From assembly GCF_002161675.1 (NCBI RefSeq), contig NZ_NFIH01000001.1, forward strand, positions 174,003 to 238,002: DNA of 64,000 bases, written 5' to 3'. Below, piece after piece: positions 45,191 to 52,669 of this stretch. Position 1 is the first letter of the stretch. Every line of letters begins with the position of its first letter. Below the pieces are notes generated by a model, which was not told the origin of the DNA, ran no database searches, and saw only the letters and a program-made list of their open reading frames with translations. The DNA comes from Pseudoflavonifractor sp. An44. GTDB lineage: Bacteria; Bacillota; Clostridia; Oscillospirales; Oscillospiraceae. Position numbers and translations under genes: made by a program.

Positions 45191-46027
45191 ATGAGTTTTA
45201 AAATTATTGTCGATAGCTGCTGCGACCTCAGCCCCGAATTGCTCCGGTCCGGCATTTTCCATAGTGTTCCCCTGACCATATATGTGGGTGAGAACGAGTT
45301 CCGGGATGATGACACCTTGGTACCTCAGACCCTGGTGGATGCCATGGCCATGTGCCAGGAGGCCTCCCACACCGCCTGTCCCTCTCCGGCGGACTATCTG
45401 GACGCCTTTGAGGCGGTGGATGGAGACATTTATGTGGTCACCCTCTCTGCTCTCCTCTCCGGCTCCCACAACAGCGCATGGCAGGCCGCCCAGATGTTTG
45501 TGGAGGAGCACCCCGAGCGCAACATCCGGGTGTTTAACTCCTGCTCTGCCTCCTCTGGAGAAACCCTCATTGCTCTGAAAATCTCCGAGCTGGCCTCTTC
45601 CGGCATGCCCTTTGCCCAAGTGGTGGCCCAGGTGGAAAAGTATATCACCGAGATGAACACCCTGTTTGTGCTGGAAAATCTGGACATGCTGCGCAAGGCC
45701 GGACGTTTGACCCGGGTGCAGTCCCTGGTCACTGGGGCGCTGCGGGTGAAGCTGGTGATGGGCTCCACACCCCAGGGCGAGATCAAGAAGCACACCCAGG
45801 CCCTGTCCATCAAACAGGCGCTGAACAAGCTGGTGGACATCGTGGCCGCCGACGAAAATCACAAGGGCAAGCTGCTGTGCATTGCCCACTGCCTGTGCCG
45901 GGAGCGGGCGGAATACCTGCGCATGATGATTCTCAAGACCTGCGAGGTCTCCGACGTGCTCATCACAGAGACCCGGGGCATCAGCTCCTTCTACGCCAAC
46001 AACGGCGGCGTGGTGGTGGCCTACTAA
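45191..46027 (+). CDS. DegV-family fatty-acid-binding protein
   Basis: A 278-aa DegV/FakB-family protein that binds a fatty acid, in known cases presenting it to the FakA kinase. It has the N-terminal KIIVDSCCDLSPELL, a SPADYLDAFEAV segment (TSQPSP-like), VFNSCSASSGETLIAL and ENLDMLRKAGRLTRVQ. The C-terminal domain is ordinary in length. ATG 45191 is the clear start. A 45-aa membrane protein gene follows 27 bases downstream. Confidence 0.93.
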   Translation: MSFKIIVDSCCDLSPELLRSGIFHSVPLTIYVGENEFRDDDTLVPQTLVDAMAMCQEASHTACPSPADYLDAFEAVDGDIYVVTLSALLSGSHNSAWQAAQMFVEEHPERNIRVFNSCSASSGETLIALKISELASSGMPFAQVVAQVEKYITEMNTLFVLENLDMLRKAGRLTRVQSLVTGALRVKLVMGSTPQGEIKKHTQALSIKQALNKLVDIVAADENHKGKLLCIAHCLCRERAEYLRMMILKTCEVSDVLITETRGISSFYANNGGVVVAY

Positions 46028-46054
46028 TCCCCAGAAGAGAAAGGAGCGTTTCCC

Positions 46055-46192
46055 ATGGATCAGCCATCCAAGCGTGACCAGCGGCGCGCCCTGTTCTTCC
46101 GCCGCTGGCTGTACTGGGTGCTCATCACCACCCTGGTGCTGTGTGTCATTGGGTTGGGCGTCAATGTGGCGGAGTGGCTGGGCATTCTGTGA
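46055..46192 (+). CDS. 45-aa single-pass membrane protein
   Basis: A short open frame encodes a basic N-terminus (MDQPSKRDQRRALFFRR) and one hydrophobic helix (WLYWVLITTLVLCVIGLGV), ending EWLGIL. GAAAGGAGCG lies 6 bases before ATG 46055, and a terminator follows 31 bases after the stop. It probably shares a transcript with degV. I do not recognise it. Confidence 0.7.
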   Translation: MDQPSKRDQRRALFFRRWLYWVLITTLVLCVIGLGVNVAEWLGIL

Positions 46193-46223
46193 CAGAACAC
46201 AACCTTTCATTTCCTATAAAAAT

Positions 46224-46259
46224 ATCCCTGTGACTTGGATGTCACAGGGATTCTTTTTT
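46224..46259 (+). terminator. Terminator after degV and the small membrane gene
   Basis: ATCCCTGTGAC / GTCACAGGGAT with a 6-base loop, followed by TCTTTTTT. Confidence 0.9.
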
Positions 46260-46280
46260 GAAACGTAAAGAGAAAATAGA

Positions 46281-46309
46281 AATCCCGAACGCGTTTGCGT
46301 TCGGGATTT
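46281..46309 (-). terminator. Terminator after the tRNA-Ser pair
   Basis: ATCCCGAACGC / GCGTTCGGGAT stem; on the minus strand a T-rich stretch (TTTCTATTTTCTCTTT) follows. Confidence 0.7.
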
Positions 46310-46310
46310 C

Positions 46311-46402
46311 TGGCGCGGAAGGAGGGATTTGAACCCTCGCGCGGCTTTGGACCGCCTACTCCCTTAGCAGGGGAGCCCCTTCGGCCTCTTGGGTACTTCC
46401 GC
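46311..46402 (-). tRNA. tRNA-Ser (GCT)
   Basis: 92 nt on the minus strand including an encoded CCA. The acceptor stem is GCGGAAG / CTTCCGC, the anticodon loop is CTGCTAA (anticodon GCU), and there is a long variable arm typical of tRNA-Ser. The T-arm reads GGGTTCAAATCCC. Confidence 0.95.
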
Positions 46403-46428
46403 AGACCGAATAAAAAAAGATATAAAAT

Positions 46429-46515
46429 TGGCGGAGAGGGTGGGATTCGAACCCACGGCCCTTTCGAGTCACTAGTTTTCAAGACTAGCTCCTTAAACCA
46501 CTCGGACACCTCTCC
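46429..46515 (-). tRNA. tRNA-Ser (TGA)
   Basis: 87 nt on the minus strand including an encoded CCA. The acceptor stem is GGAGAGG / CCTCTCC, the anticodon loop is CTTGAAA (anticodon UGA), and there is a long variable arm. It lies 26 bases upstream of the second tRNA-Ser. Confidence 0.95.
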
Positions 46516-46547
46516 ATGACGGAGCTTGCAGCCCAAATGCAAGAGTT

Positions 46548-46576
46548 ATCTTACCATAGGGTTTCCATTCTGTCAA
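46548..46576 (-). promoter_or_regulatory. Promoter of the tRNA-Ser pair
   Basis: TTGACA (46576-46571) and TAAGAT (46553-46548) are 17 bases apart on the minus strand, 32 bases before the tRNA 5' end. Confidence 0.8.
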
Positions 46577-46624
46577 GACATTTTTCACAATTTCTTCCCC
46601 CTCTTTTTCCCCATCCTTTGTTCC

Positions 46625-46653
46625 TTGACAAACACGCTTTGTTCCGCTAAAAT
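46625..46653 (+). promoter_or_regulatory. Promoter of the leuA T-box operon
   Basis: TTGACA (46625-46630) and TAAAAT (46648-46653) are 17 bases apart, just before the T-box leader. Confidence 0.85.
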
Positions 46654-46659
46654 ATCACC

Positions 46660-46923
46660 AAGTAAAAGGCGACGATGGGAAGAAGACACAGTCGAGGTCC
46701 TTCAGAGAGCCGATGGGTGGTGCAAATCGGTGGATGTCTCTGTGTGTATACTGGACCCGGAGCTGCCGTCCTGAACCTCCATGCAGTAAGGGCGGACGGG
46801 TGATCCCGTTACAGGTCGAGGCCTTGTTGGAGGCCGTGAGCGCCCACGGGTGACCGTGGACGGAATTAGGGTGGTACCGCGTAATGTTACGCCCCTGACA
46901 GTTTGTGTCGGGGGCGTTTTTTT
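46660..46923 (+). promoter_or_regulatory. T-box riboswitch, leucine specifier
   Basis: The T-box sequence GGGTGGTACCGCG ends at 46881. A terminator stem ACGCCCCTGACA / TGTCGGGGGCGT (46889-46917) with a T-run to 46923 follows. By alignment with the other two T-boxes here, the specifier is CTG (46751-46753) followed by G, a leucine codon. The downstream gene is leuA, which supports the reading. Confidence 0.93.
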
Positions 46924-46958
46924 CATCCCCCGCATCGGAATAAAGGAGGAACTTCCCC

Positions 46959-48662
46959 ATGAATTTGAAACCAGGCTTTCAGAAGTATATTCCCTTCCAG
47001 CCCCAGCCCATCACCAACCGCACCTGGCCGGACAAGGTACTGACTCAGGCCCCTGTCTGGTGCTCGGTGGACCTGCGGGACGGAAACCAGGCCCTCATTG
47101 ACCCCATGAACCTCCAGGAGAAGCTGGAATACTTCCACACCCTGCTGGACATCGGCGTGAAAGAAATTGAGATTGGCTTCCCCTCCGCCTCCGAGACCGA
47201 GTACGAGATCTGTCGGGAGCTCATCGAGGGCGGCCATATTCCCGACGACGTCACCATTCAGGTACTGGTGCAGGCCCGGGAACACCTCATCCGCCGCACC
47301 TTTGAGGCCATCCGTGGGGCCAAGAACGTGATTCTCCACTTCTATAACTCCACCTCTACCCTACAGCGCAAGGTGGTGTTCGGCATGGACTGCGACGGCA
47401 TCACCAAGATTGCCACCGACGCCGCCGACCTCATCTATGAAATGGCTCAGCCCGTCATTGAGGGGGGCACCAACCTGCGCTTTGAGTACTCCCCCGAGTC
47501 CTTCATGGGCACCGAGATGGACTACGCCGTGGAAATCTGCGCCGCCGTGCTGGACCACCTCCACGCCACCGCGGAGAACCCCGTCATTTTGAACCTGCCC
47601 ACCACGGTGGAAAACTGCATGCCCAACCAGTTTGCCGACATGCTGGAGTACTTCATCCGCAACCTGCCCGGCCGGGAGCGGGCCATCATCTCCCTCCACC
47701 CCCACAACGACCGTGGCACTGGCGTGGCCACCACCGAGCTGGGCCTGCTGGCGGGCGCTGACCGCGTGGAGGCCACCCTCTTCGGCAACGGCGAGCGCAC
47801 CGGCAACGTGGACATGGTCACCCTGGCTATGAACATGTGGACCCAGGGCATTGACCCCAAGCTGGACTTTCACAACATCAACAAAATCCGGGACATGTAC
47901 GAGCGGTGCACCAAGATGAAGATTGGGGAGCGCCAGCCCTATGTGGGCGAGCTGGTGTTCACCGCCTTCTCCGGCAGCCACCAGGACGCCATCAACAAGG
48001 GCTTCCACTACATGCAGGACAGCGGCACCGACATGTGGGAGGTGCCCTATCTGCCCATCGACCCCGCCGACGTGGGACGGGAGTACGAGCCCATCATCCG
48101 CATCAACTCCCAGTCCGGCAAGGGCGGCGCCGCCTTTGTCATGCAGCAGAACTTCGGCTATGATCTGCCCCGTGCCATGCACGCCGAGTTCGGCGCCGTG
48201 GTGCAAAAGGAGTCCGACCGGGTGGGTAAGGAGCTCAAGCCCGAGCAGATCTTCCAGCTCTTCGACCAGGAGTACCTGTCCGTGCCCAAGACCTATCAGC
48301 TGGAGCGCCACAGCTTCCAGGAGGATGCCCGCCACGGGGACGCCAGCCAGGTGGAGTTTGTGGGCGAAGTGAGCTACAAGGGCCACGGCATGGAGGTCTG
48401 GGGCGAAGGCAACGGCCCCATCGACGCCTTCTTCAACGCCCTGCACAACCTGCCGGAGGCTCCCATTGACGGCTATCAGTTCGTGGACTACAAGGAGCAC
48501 GCCATCTCCTCCGGCTCGGACACCCAGGCCGTGTGTTACATCCACCTGAAGGCCCCCAACGGTCAGGATGTGTTCGGCGTAGGCAAGAGCCACAACATCA
48601 GCCGGGCCTCCCTGCGGGCCATTCTCTGCGCCATCAACCGCTCTCTGCGGCAAGAAGCTTAA
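46959..48662 (+). CDS. leuA: 2-isopropylmalate synthase
   Basis: First step of leucine synthesis: acetyl-CoA plus 2-ketoisovalerate. The 567-aa protein is of the longer LeuA type found in actinobacteria and some Clostridia. It has an N-terminal TIM barrel with WCSVDLRDGNQALIDPM, ISLHPHNDRGTGVATTELGL and ATLFGNGERTGNVDMV, then a C-terminal regulatory domain (about 430-560; feedback by leucine in the family). ATG 46959 follows AAAGGAGG. It is under a leucine T-box and is followed by proC 12 bases later. Confidence 0.95.
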   Translation: MNLKPGFQKYIPFQPQPITNRTWPDKVLTQAPVWCSVDLRDGNQALIDPMNLQEKLEYFHTLLDIGVKEIEIGFPSASETEYEICRELIEGGHIPDDVTIQVLVQAREHLIRRTFEAIRGAKNVILHFYNSTSTLQRKVVFGMDCDGITKIATDAADLIYEMAQPVIEGGTNLRFEYSPESFMGTEMDYAVEICAAVLDHLHATAENPVILNLPTTVENCMPNQFADMLEYFIRNLPGRERAIISLHPHNDRGTGVATTELGLLAGADRVEATLFGNGERTGNVDMVTLAMNMWTQGIDPKLDFHNINKIRDMYERCTKMKIGERQPYVGELVFTAFSGSHQDAINKGFHYMQDSGTDMWEVPYLPIDPADVGREYEPIIRINSQSGKGGAAFVMQQNFGYDLPRAMHAEFGAVVQKESDRVGKELKPEQIFQLFDQEYLSVPKTYQLERHSFQEDARHGDASQVEFVGEVSYKGHGMEVWGEGNGPIDAFFNALHNLPEAPIDGYQFVDYKEHAISSGSDTQAVCYIHLKAPNGQDVFGVGKSHNISRASLRAILCAINRSLRQEA

Positions 48663-48674
48663 GGAGGGGTTTAC

Positions 48675-49490
48675 ATGTCTCGTGTCGCTTTTATTGGCTG
48701 CGGAAACATGGGCTCCGCCCTGGCCCGGGCCGCCTGTGCCAGCGTGGGACCGGACCAGGTCTATCTGGCTAACCGCACCTATGCCAAAGCGGAGGCCTTG
48801 GCCCAGGAACTGGGCTGCCAGGTAGTCCCGGACAATCTCAACGCATTCTCCCAAGCTGACTACATCTTTCTGTGTGTCAAGCCACACTTATTGGCAGGGG
48901 TATTCAAAGAGCTAGGACCTTACCTGGAACTCTGTCCTACCAAGGTTCTCATCTCGGTGGCAGCCGGGGTGACCCTGGAAACCCTGTGCTCCTTTCTCCC
49001 GGCCAAGGCCCGGAATATTCCCCTGCTGCGGCTGATGCCCAACACCTGCGTGGAGATCGGTCAGGGCATGTCCGCTCTGTGCGCCGCTCCCTCCGCCCAG
49101 CCCCACCACATCCAGGCGGTACAGGACATTCTCGCCCGCTCCGGGCGGGTAGACCTCATGGACGAGGCCCACATGGACGCCTTTACCTCGGTGGCCGGAT
49201 GCGGTCCCGCCTACGTCTACCCCTTCCTTGAGGCCCTGGCCGACGGCGGGGTCATGGTGGGTCTGACCCGGAAGCAGGCCATGGAGTACGCCGCCCAGAT
49301 GTTGATGGGGGCCGCCGCCATGGTGCTGGAGTCCGGGCAACACCCTGGAGCCCTCAAAGACGCCGTGTGTTCCCCCGGCGGTTCCACCATTGCCGGTGTG
49401 GCCGCTCTGGAGGCAAATGGCCTGCGCCACGCCGCCATCCAGGCAGTATTGGCCGCCTATGAAAAGAACAAGCAACTAGGCAAACAATAA
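48675..49490 (+). CDS. proC: Pyrroline-5-carboxylate reductase
   Basis: Last step of proline synthesis, NAD(P)H-dependent. The 271-aa protein starts with the Rossmann loop FIGCGNMGSALARA and has the C-terminal signature GALKDAVCSPGGSTIAGVAALE. It is 12 bases downstream of leuA and likely shares the leucine T-box transcript. ATG 48675 follows AAGGAGGGGTTTAC. Confidence 0.96.
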   Translation: MSRVAFIGCGNMGSALARAACASVGPDQVYLANRTYAKAEALAQELGCQVVPDNLNAFSQADYIFLCVKPHLLAGVFKELGPYLELCPTKVLISVAAGVTLETLCSFLPAKARNIPLLRLMPNTCVEIGQGMSALCAAPSAQPHHIQAVQDILARSGRVDLMDEAHMDAFTSVAGCGPAYVYPFLEALADGGVMVGLTRKQAMEYAAQMLMGAAAMVLESGQHPGALKDAVCSPGGSTIAGVAALEANGLRHAAIQAVLAAYEKNKQLGKQ

Positions 49491-49498
49491 ATGAAATA

Positions 49499-49535
49499 CG
49501 CCCCCTCCGGCGATGCCGGAGGGGGCGCTTTCAAT
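49499..49535 (+). terminator. Terminator after proC
   Basis: CGCCCCCTCCGGC / GCCGGAGGGGGCG with a GAT loop, followed by CTTTC; the T-run is weak but the stem is very stable. Confidence 0.75.
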
Positions 49536-49566
49536 GATCAAACTCATATGGTCTGCGCAAGGGAAA

Positions 49567-49766
49567 CCGATTCTTGGGTCGGTCCAAAGCCCTCGGCAGA
49601 GTTTTCCCGCCTTTCGGCGGGAAAAGAAATCAAAATCCGTTTTTCCCGGGGACATGTGCATCGGGAAAAACACTTCTCAGCCCGCCAGTGTGGAATCGGG
49701 TCGCCCTTTGACCCGATTATGCATGCAGCGGGCTGCAACTTCTCGGAAATGCTAGCATTTTCGAGA
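49567..49766. repeat. Array of five hairpins between proC and yebC
   Basis: Successive stems: CCGA/TCGG (49567-49582); TTTTCCCGCC/GGCGGGAAAA with a 4-base loop (49602-49625), which on the minus strand is a GAAA tetraloop; GTTTTTCCCG/CGGGAAAAAC (49639-49671); a compound CAGCCCGC/GCGGGCTG stem (49678-49735) enclosing AATCGGGTC/GACCCGATT (49694-49718); and TCTCGGAAATGC/GCATTTTCGAGA (49741-49766). No gene is supported in this stretch. It may be a structured RNA on the minus strand (yebC 3' side) or an intergenic repeat. Confidence 0.6.
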
Positions 49767-49770
49767 GGAT

Positions 49771-50499
49771 TTATTCCTGCTCCCAGTTGTGGTAGATGTT
49801 CTGGATATCGTCGTTGTCCTCCATGATATCGATCATCTTCTCCATGTTCTGGATGTCCTTGGGATCGGTGAGGGTGACGTAGTTCTGGGGCACCATCTCC
49901 ACCTTGGCGGAGGCGAAGGTGTAGCCCTTCTCCTCCATGGCAGACACCACGGTGGCGAAGGAGTCGGGATCGGTGTAGATGGTGAAGCACTCCTCTTCGG
50001 GCTCGAAGTCAGCAGCGCCGCAGTCCAGAGCGTCCATCATCACCACGTCCTCGTCCAGGTCCTCCCGCTCGATGATGAGCACGCCCTTCTGGTCAAAGGA
50101 CCAGGACACGCAGCCGGTGGCACCCAGGTTGCCGCCGAACTTATCGAAGTAGTGACGCACCTCGGAGGCAGTGCGGTTGCGGTTGTCGGTGAGGGCCTCC
50201 ACGATGACAGCCACGCCGCAGGGGCCGTATCCCTCATAGGTGATGGCCTCGTAGTCGTTGGAGTTGCCGGAGCCCAGGGCCTTCTCAATGGTGCGCTTGA
50301 TGTTGTCGTTGGGCATGTTGGCCGCACGAGCCTTGGCAATGACGGTGGCCAGACGGGAGTTGTTGTTGGGGTCGCCGCTGCCGCCGGTCTTCACGGCCAC
50401 GATCAGCTCACGGGCGATCTTGGTAAAGGTCTGAGAGCGCTTGGCGTCTGCCGCGCCCTTGGTCTTCTGAATGTTATGCCACTTGGAATGTCCGGACAT
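49771..50499 (-). CDS. YebC/PmpR-family protein
   Basis: A 242-aa YebC-family protein: N-terminal MSGHSKWHNIQKTKGAADAKR, then RIAKAR-like VIAKARAANMPNDNIKRTIEKALG and the central YEGYGPCGVAVIVEALTDNRNRT. Members are described as transcriptional regulators or, more recently, as ribosome-associated factors that help translation of proline-rich stretches. It has its own promoter; no partner gene is adjacent. Confidence 0.95.
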   Translation of the reverse strand: MSGHSKWHNIQKTKGAADAKRSQTFTKIARELIVAVKTGGSGDPNNNSRLATVIAKARAANMPNDNIKRTIEKALGSGNSNDYEAITYEGYGPCGVAVIVEALTDNRNRTASEVRHYFDKFGGNLGATGCVSWSFDQKGVLIIEREDLDEDVVMMDALDCGAADFEPEEECFTIYTDPDSFATVVSAMEEKGYTFASAKVEMVPQNYVTLTDPKDIQNMEKMIDIMEDNDDIQNIYHNWEQE

Positions 50500-50572
50500 G
50501 AAAAAATCGTTCCCTTCGTTCTATAGATTCCACACTGCCTATGGCACAGGCAGTTTTTCACATTTACAGGTT

Positions 50573-50601
50573 AGTATACCATGCCATTCTCCTTTTTTCA
50601 A
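50573..50601 (-). promoter_or_regulatory. Promoter of yebC
   Basis: TTGAAA (50601-50596) and TATACT (50578-50573) are 17 bases apart on the minus strand. The leader holds a small hairpin (ACTGCCT / AGGCAGT, near 50534-50554). Confidence 0.7.
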
Positions 50602-50651
50602 CCCTCTGCCCCCGGGCTCAGGGATTTTTCCTCCGATTCTGAAAAATTCTC

Positions 50652-50680
50652 TTGACACTCTAATCGGTACGTGGTATAGT
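50652..50680 (+). promoter_or_regulatory. Promoter ahead of a candidate small RNA
   Basis: TTGACA (50652-50657) and TATAGT (50675-50680) are 17 bases apart. A terminator follows about 100 bases downstream with no gene between. Confidence 0.82.
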
Positions 50681-50686
50681 TGTCCC

Positions 50687-50786
50687 ATGGTTAGCTATCG
50701 CTAACTCATAGAATCTCCTTCCTCCATGTTTCGAACCAAAGAGCTTGGGCAGCCCGCACCAGAAGTGCGGGCTGCCCTCTTTTTTC
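50687..50786 (+). ncRNA. Candidate small RNA or ABC-operon leader
   Basis: Begins about 7 bases after the -10. It has a 5' hairpin GTTAGC/GCTAAC (50690-50705), a single-stranded pyrimidine stretch TCTCCTTCCTCC (50714-50725) complementary to Shine-Dalgarno sequences, and a perfect 13-bp terminator GGGCAGCCCGCAC/GTGCGGGCTGCCC (50747-50777) with TCTTTTTT. It could be a free sRNA, or an attenuated leader of the ABC genes that start at 50924. Confidence 0.6.
50747..50785 (+). terminator. Terminator of the candidate small RNA
   Basis: Perfect 13-bp stem with a CAGAA loop followed by TCTTTTTT. The 138 bases between it and the ABC start are AT-rich; a TTGACG at 50836 and TATACT at 50866 are too far apart for a good promoter. 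Confidence 0.92.
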
Positions 50787-50923
50787 ATAGTTTTTTCGCA
50801 TGAGTTCTCAATTTTTCTCCCGTTTTTTGTAACAGTTGACGCTTTCCTATTTTTTATAAAATGTGTATACTGGATTACGTGTTTTTTCCATTCGAAAATT
50901 TTTAAGAAAAGGAGAATCGGAGT

Positions 50924-52669
50924 ATGATCAGGCTTCTGGCAAAATCCATCCGGGAGTACAAACGGGACGCCCTATTGACCCCCCTGTTTGTCACTCTGGA
51001 AGTCATCATCGAATGTATCATCCCCTTCCTCACCGCCAATCTGGTTTTGGAAATCCAAAATGGCTGTGAGCTGTCCACCATCGTCCGCTACGGTGTGATT
51101 CTCATGGTGTTGGCTGGCTTTTCCCTGTTCTTTGGACGGATTGCAGGCACCACCGCCGCATCCGCATCCGCCGGCTATGCCCGGAATCTGCGACGGGATA
51201 TGTTCTACAACATTCAGAACTTCTCCTTTGCCAACATTGACCGCTTTTCCACCTCTTCTCTGGTCACCCGTATGACCACCGACGTGACCAACGTGCAGAT
51301 GGCCTTTATGATGATCATCCGGGGCGCCATTCGCTTTCCCCTGATGCTGGTCTTTTCCTTTATCATGGCCTACATCATGGGCGGCTCCATGGCCTTCATC
51401 TTCCTGTTCACCATCCCGGTACTGGCCATCGGTCTGGCGGTTATCATCTGCAAGGTACATCCCCTGTTTGTCAAGGTGTTCCGCAAGTACGACACCCTGA
51501 ACAACTCCATCCAGGAGAACGTGCAGGCCATGCGGGTGGTAAAGAGCTACGTCCGGGAGGACTTTGAGAAGGAGAAGTTCTCCACCGCCGCCGAAGATGT
51601 GTGCCGGGACTTCACCCGGGCCGAGCGCATCATGGCCTTTAACTCCCCTCTGATGCAGTTCTGCCTCTATTCCGCCACCTGCCTCATCCTGGGGTTGGGC
51701 GCCTACTTCATCATCAGCACCCAGGGCGTGGCCCTCACCGTGGGCAAGCTGTCCTCCCTGTTCGTGTACAGCTTTCAGATTCTGGTGAGCTTGATGATGC
51801 TGTCCATGGTGTTCGTGATGATCACCATCTCCGCCGAGTCCGCCCACCGTATCGTGGAGGTGCTCCAGGAGCGCAGCACCATCACCAGCCCCGCCAATGC
51901 CGTGATGGACGTCAAGGACGGCTCCATCGACTTTGACGGCGTGGACTTCAAGTACTCCGCCGACGCCGAGCGCGACGCCCTGTCCCAGATTGACCTGCAC
52001 ATCCGGTCCGGCGAGACCGTGGGCATTCTGGGCGGCACCGGCTCCTCCAAGTCCTCCCTCATCCAGCTCATTCCCCGTCTGTACGATGCCACGGAAGGTA
52101 CCGTGCGAGTGGGCGGCGTGGATGTGCGGGACTACGACCTGGATAGCCTGCGCAACGCCGTGTCTGTGGTGCTGCAAAAGAACGTGCTCTTCTCCGGCAC
52201 CATCAAGGAGAACCTGCGCTGGGGCAACCCCGACGCCACCGACGAGGAGATCATGGAGGCCTGCCGTCTGGCCCAGGCCGACGAGTTCATCCAGCTCTTC
52301 CCCCACAAGTACGACACCTACCTGGAGCGAGGCGGTGTCAACGTCTCCGGCGGCCAGAAGCAGCGTCTGTGCATTGCCCGCGCTCTTCTGAAAAAGCCCA
52401 AAATCCTCATTCTGGACGACTCCACCTCCGCTGTGGACACCAAGACCGACGCCCTCATCCGCAAGGCCTTCCGGGAGTTCATCCCCGACACCACCAAAAT
52501 CATTGTGGCCCAGCGTGTGGCCTCGGTGCAGGAGGCAGACCGCATCCTCATCATGGACGGTGGCCGCATCGTGGCCATGGGTACCCACGAGGAGCTGCTG
52601 AAGAGCAGCCCCATCTATCAGGAAGTCTACGAGTCTCAGAACAAAGGAGGTCAGGAAGATGAAGCCTAA
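50924..52669 (+). CDS. ABC exporter half-transporter, first of a heterodimer
   Basis: A 581-aa type IV ABC exporter subunit with six membrane helices (residues about 15-310). The nucleotide-binding domain has Walker A LGGTGSSKSSLIQLI (serine replaces the usual glycine before lysine), signature VSGGQKQRLCIARALL and Walker B ILILDDSTSAVDTKTD. The aspartate instead of the catalytic glutamate after Walker B marks the degenerate site of a heterodimer. The family exports lipids, drugs or peptides. ATG 50924 follows AAAAGGAGAATCGGAGT. It overlaps the next gene by 11 bases. Confidence 0.93.
   Translation: MIRLLAKSIREYKRDALLTPLFVTLEVIIECIIPFLTANLVLEIQNGCELSTIVRYGVILMVLAGFSLFFGRIAGTTAASASAGYARNLRRDMFYNIQNFSFANIDRFSTSSLVTRMTTDVTNVQMAFMMIIRGAIRFPLMLVFSFIMAYIMGGSMAFIFLFTIPVLAIGLAVIICKVHPLFVKVFRKYDTLNNSIQENVQAMRVVKSYVREDFEKEKFSTAAEDVCRDFTRAERIMAFNSPLMQFCLYSATCLILGLGAYFIISTQGVALTVGKLSSLFVYSFQILVSLMMLSMVFVMITISAESAHRIVEVLQERSTITSPANAVMDVKDGSIDFDGVDFKYSADAERDALSQIDLHIRSGETVGILGGTGSSKSSLIQLIPRLYDATEGTVRVGGVDVRDYDLDSLRNAVSVVLQKNVLFSGTIKENLRWGNPDATDEEIMEACRLAQADEFIQLFPHKYDTYLERGGVNVSGGQKQRLCIARALLKKPKILILDDSTSAVDTKTDALIRKAFREFIPDTTKIIVAQRVASVQEADRILIMDGGRIVAMGTHEELLKSSPIYQEVYESQNKGGQEDEA

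Noticed and set aside
49601..49735. Possible CRISPR-like repeat array
   Set aside because: The inverted repeats differ from each other in sequence and length, with no regular direct repeats or spacers and no cas genes.
49491..49826. A 111-codon plus-strand frame across the hairpin cluster
   Set aside because: It runs through the proC terminator and several inverted repeats into yebC antisense and has no ribosome binding site.
50836..50871. Separate promoter for the ABC exporter (TTGACG ... TATACT)
   Set aside because: The boxes are 24 bases apart, and TATAAA at 50855 is only 13 from the -35; neither spacing is acceptable.
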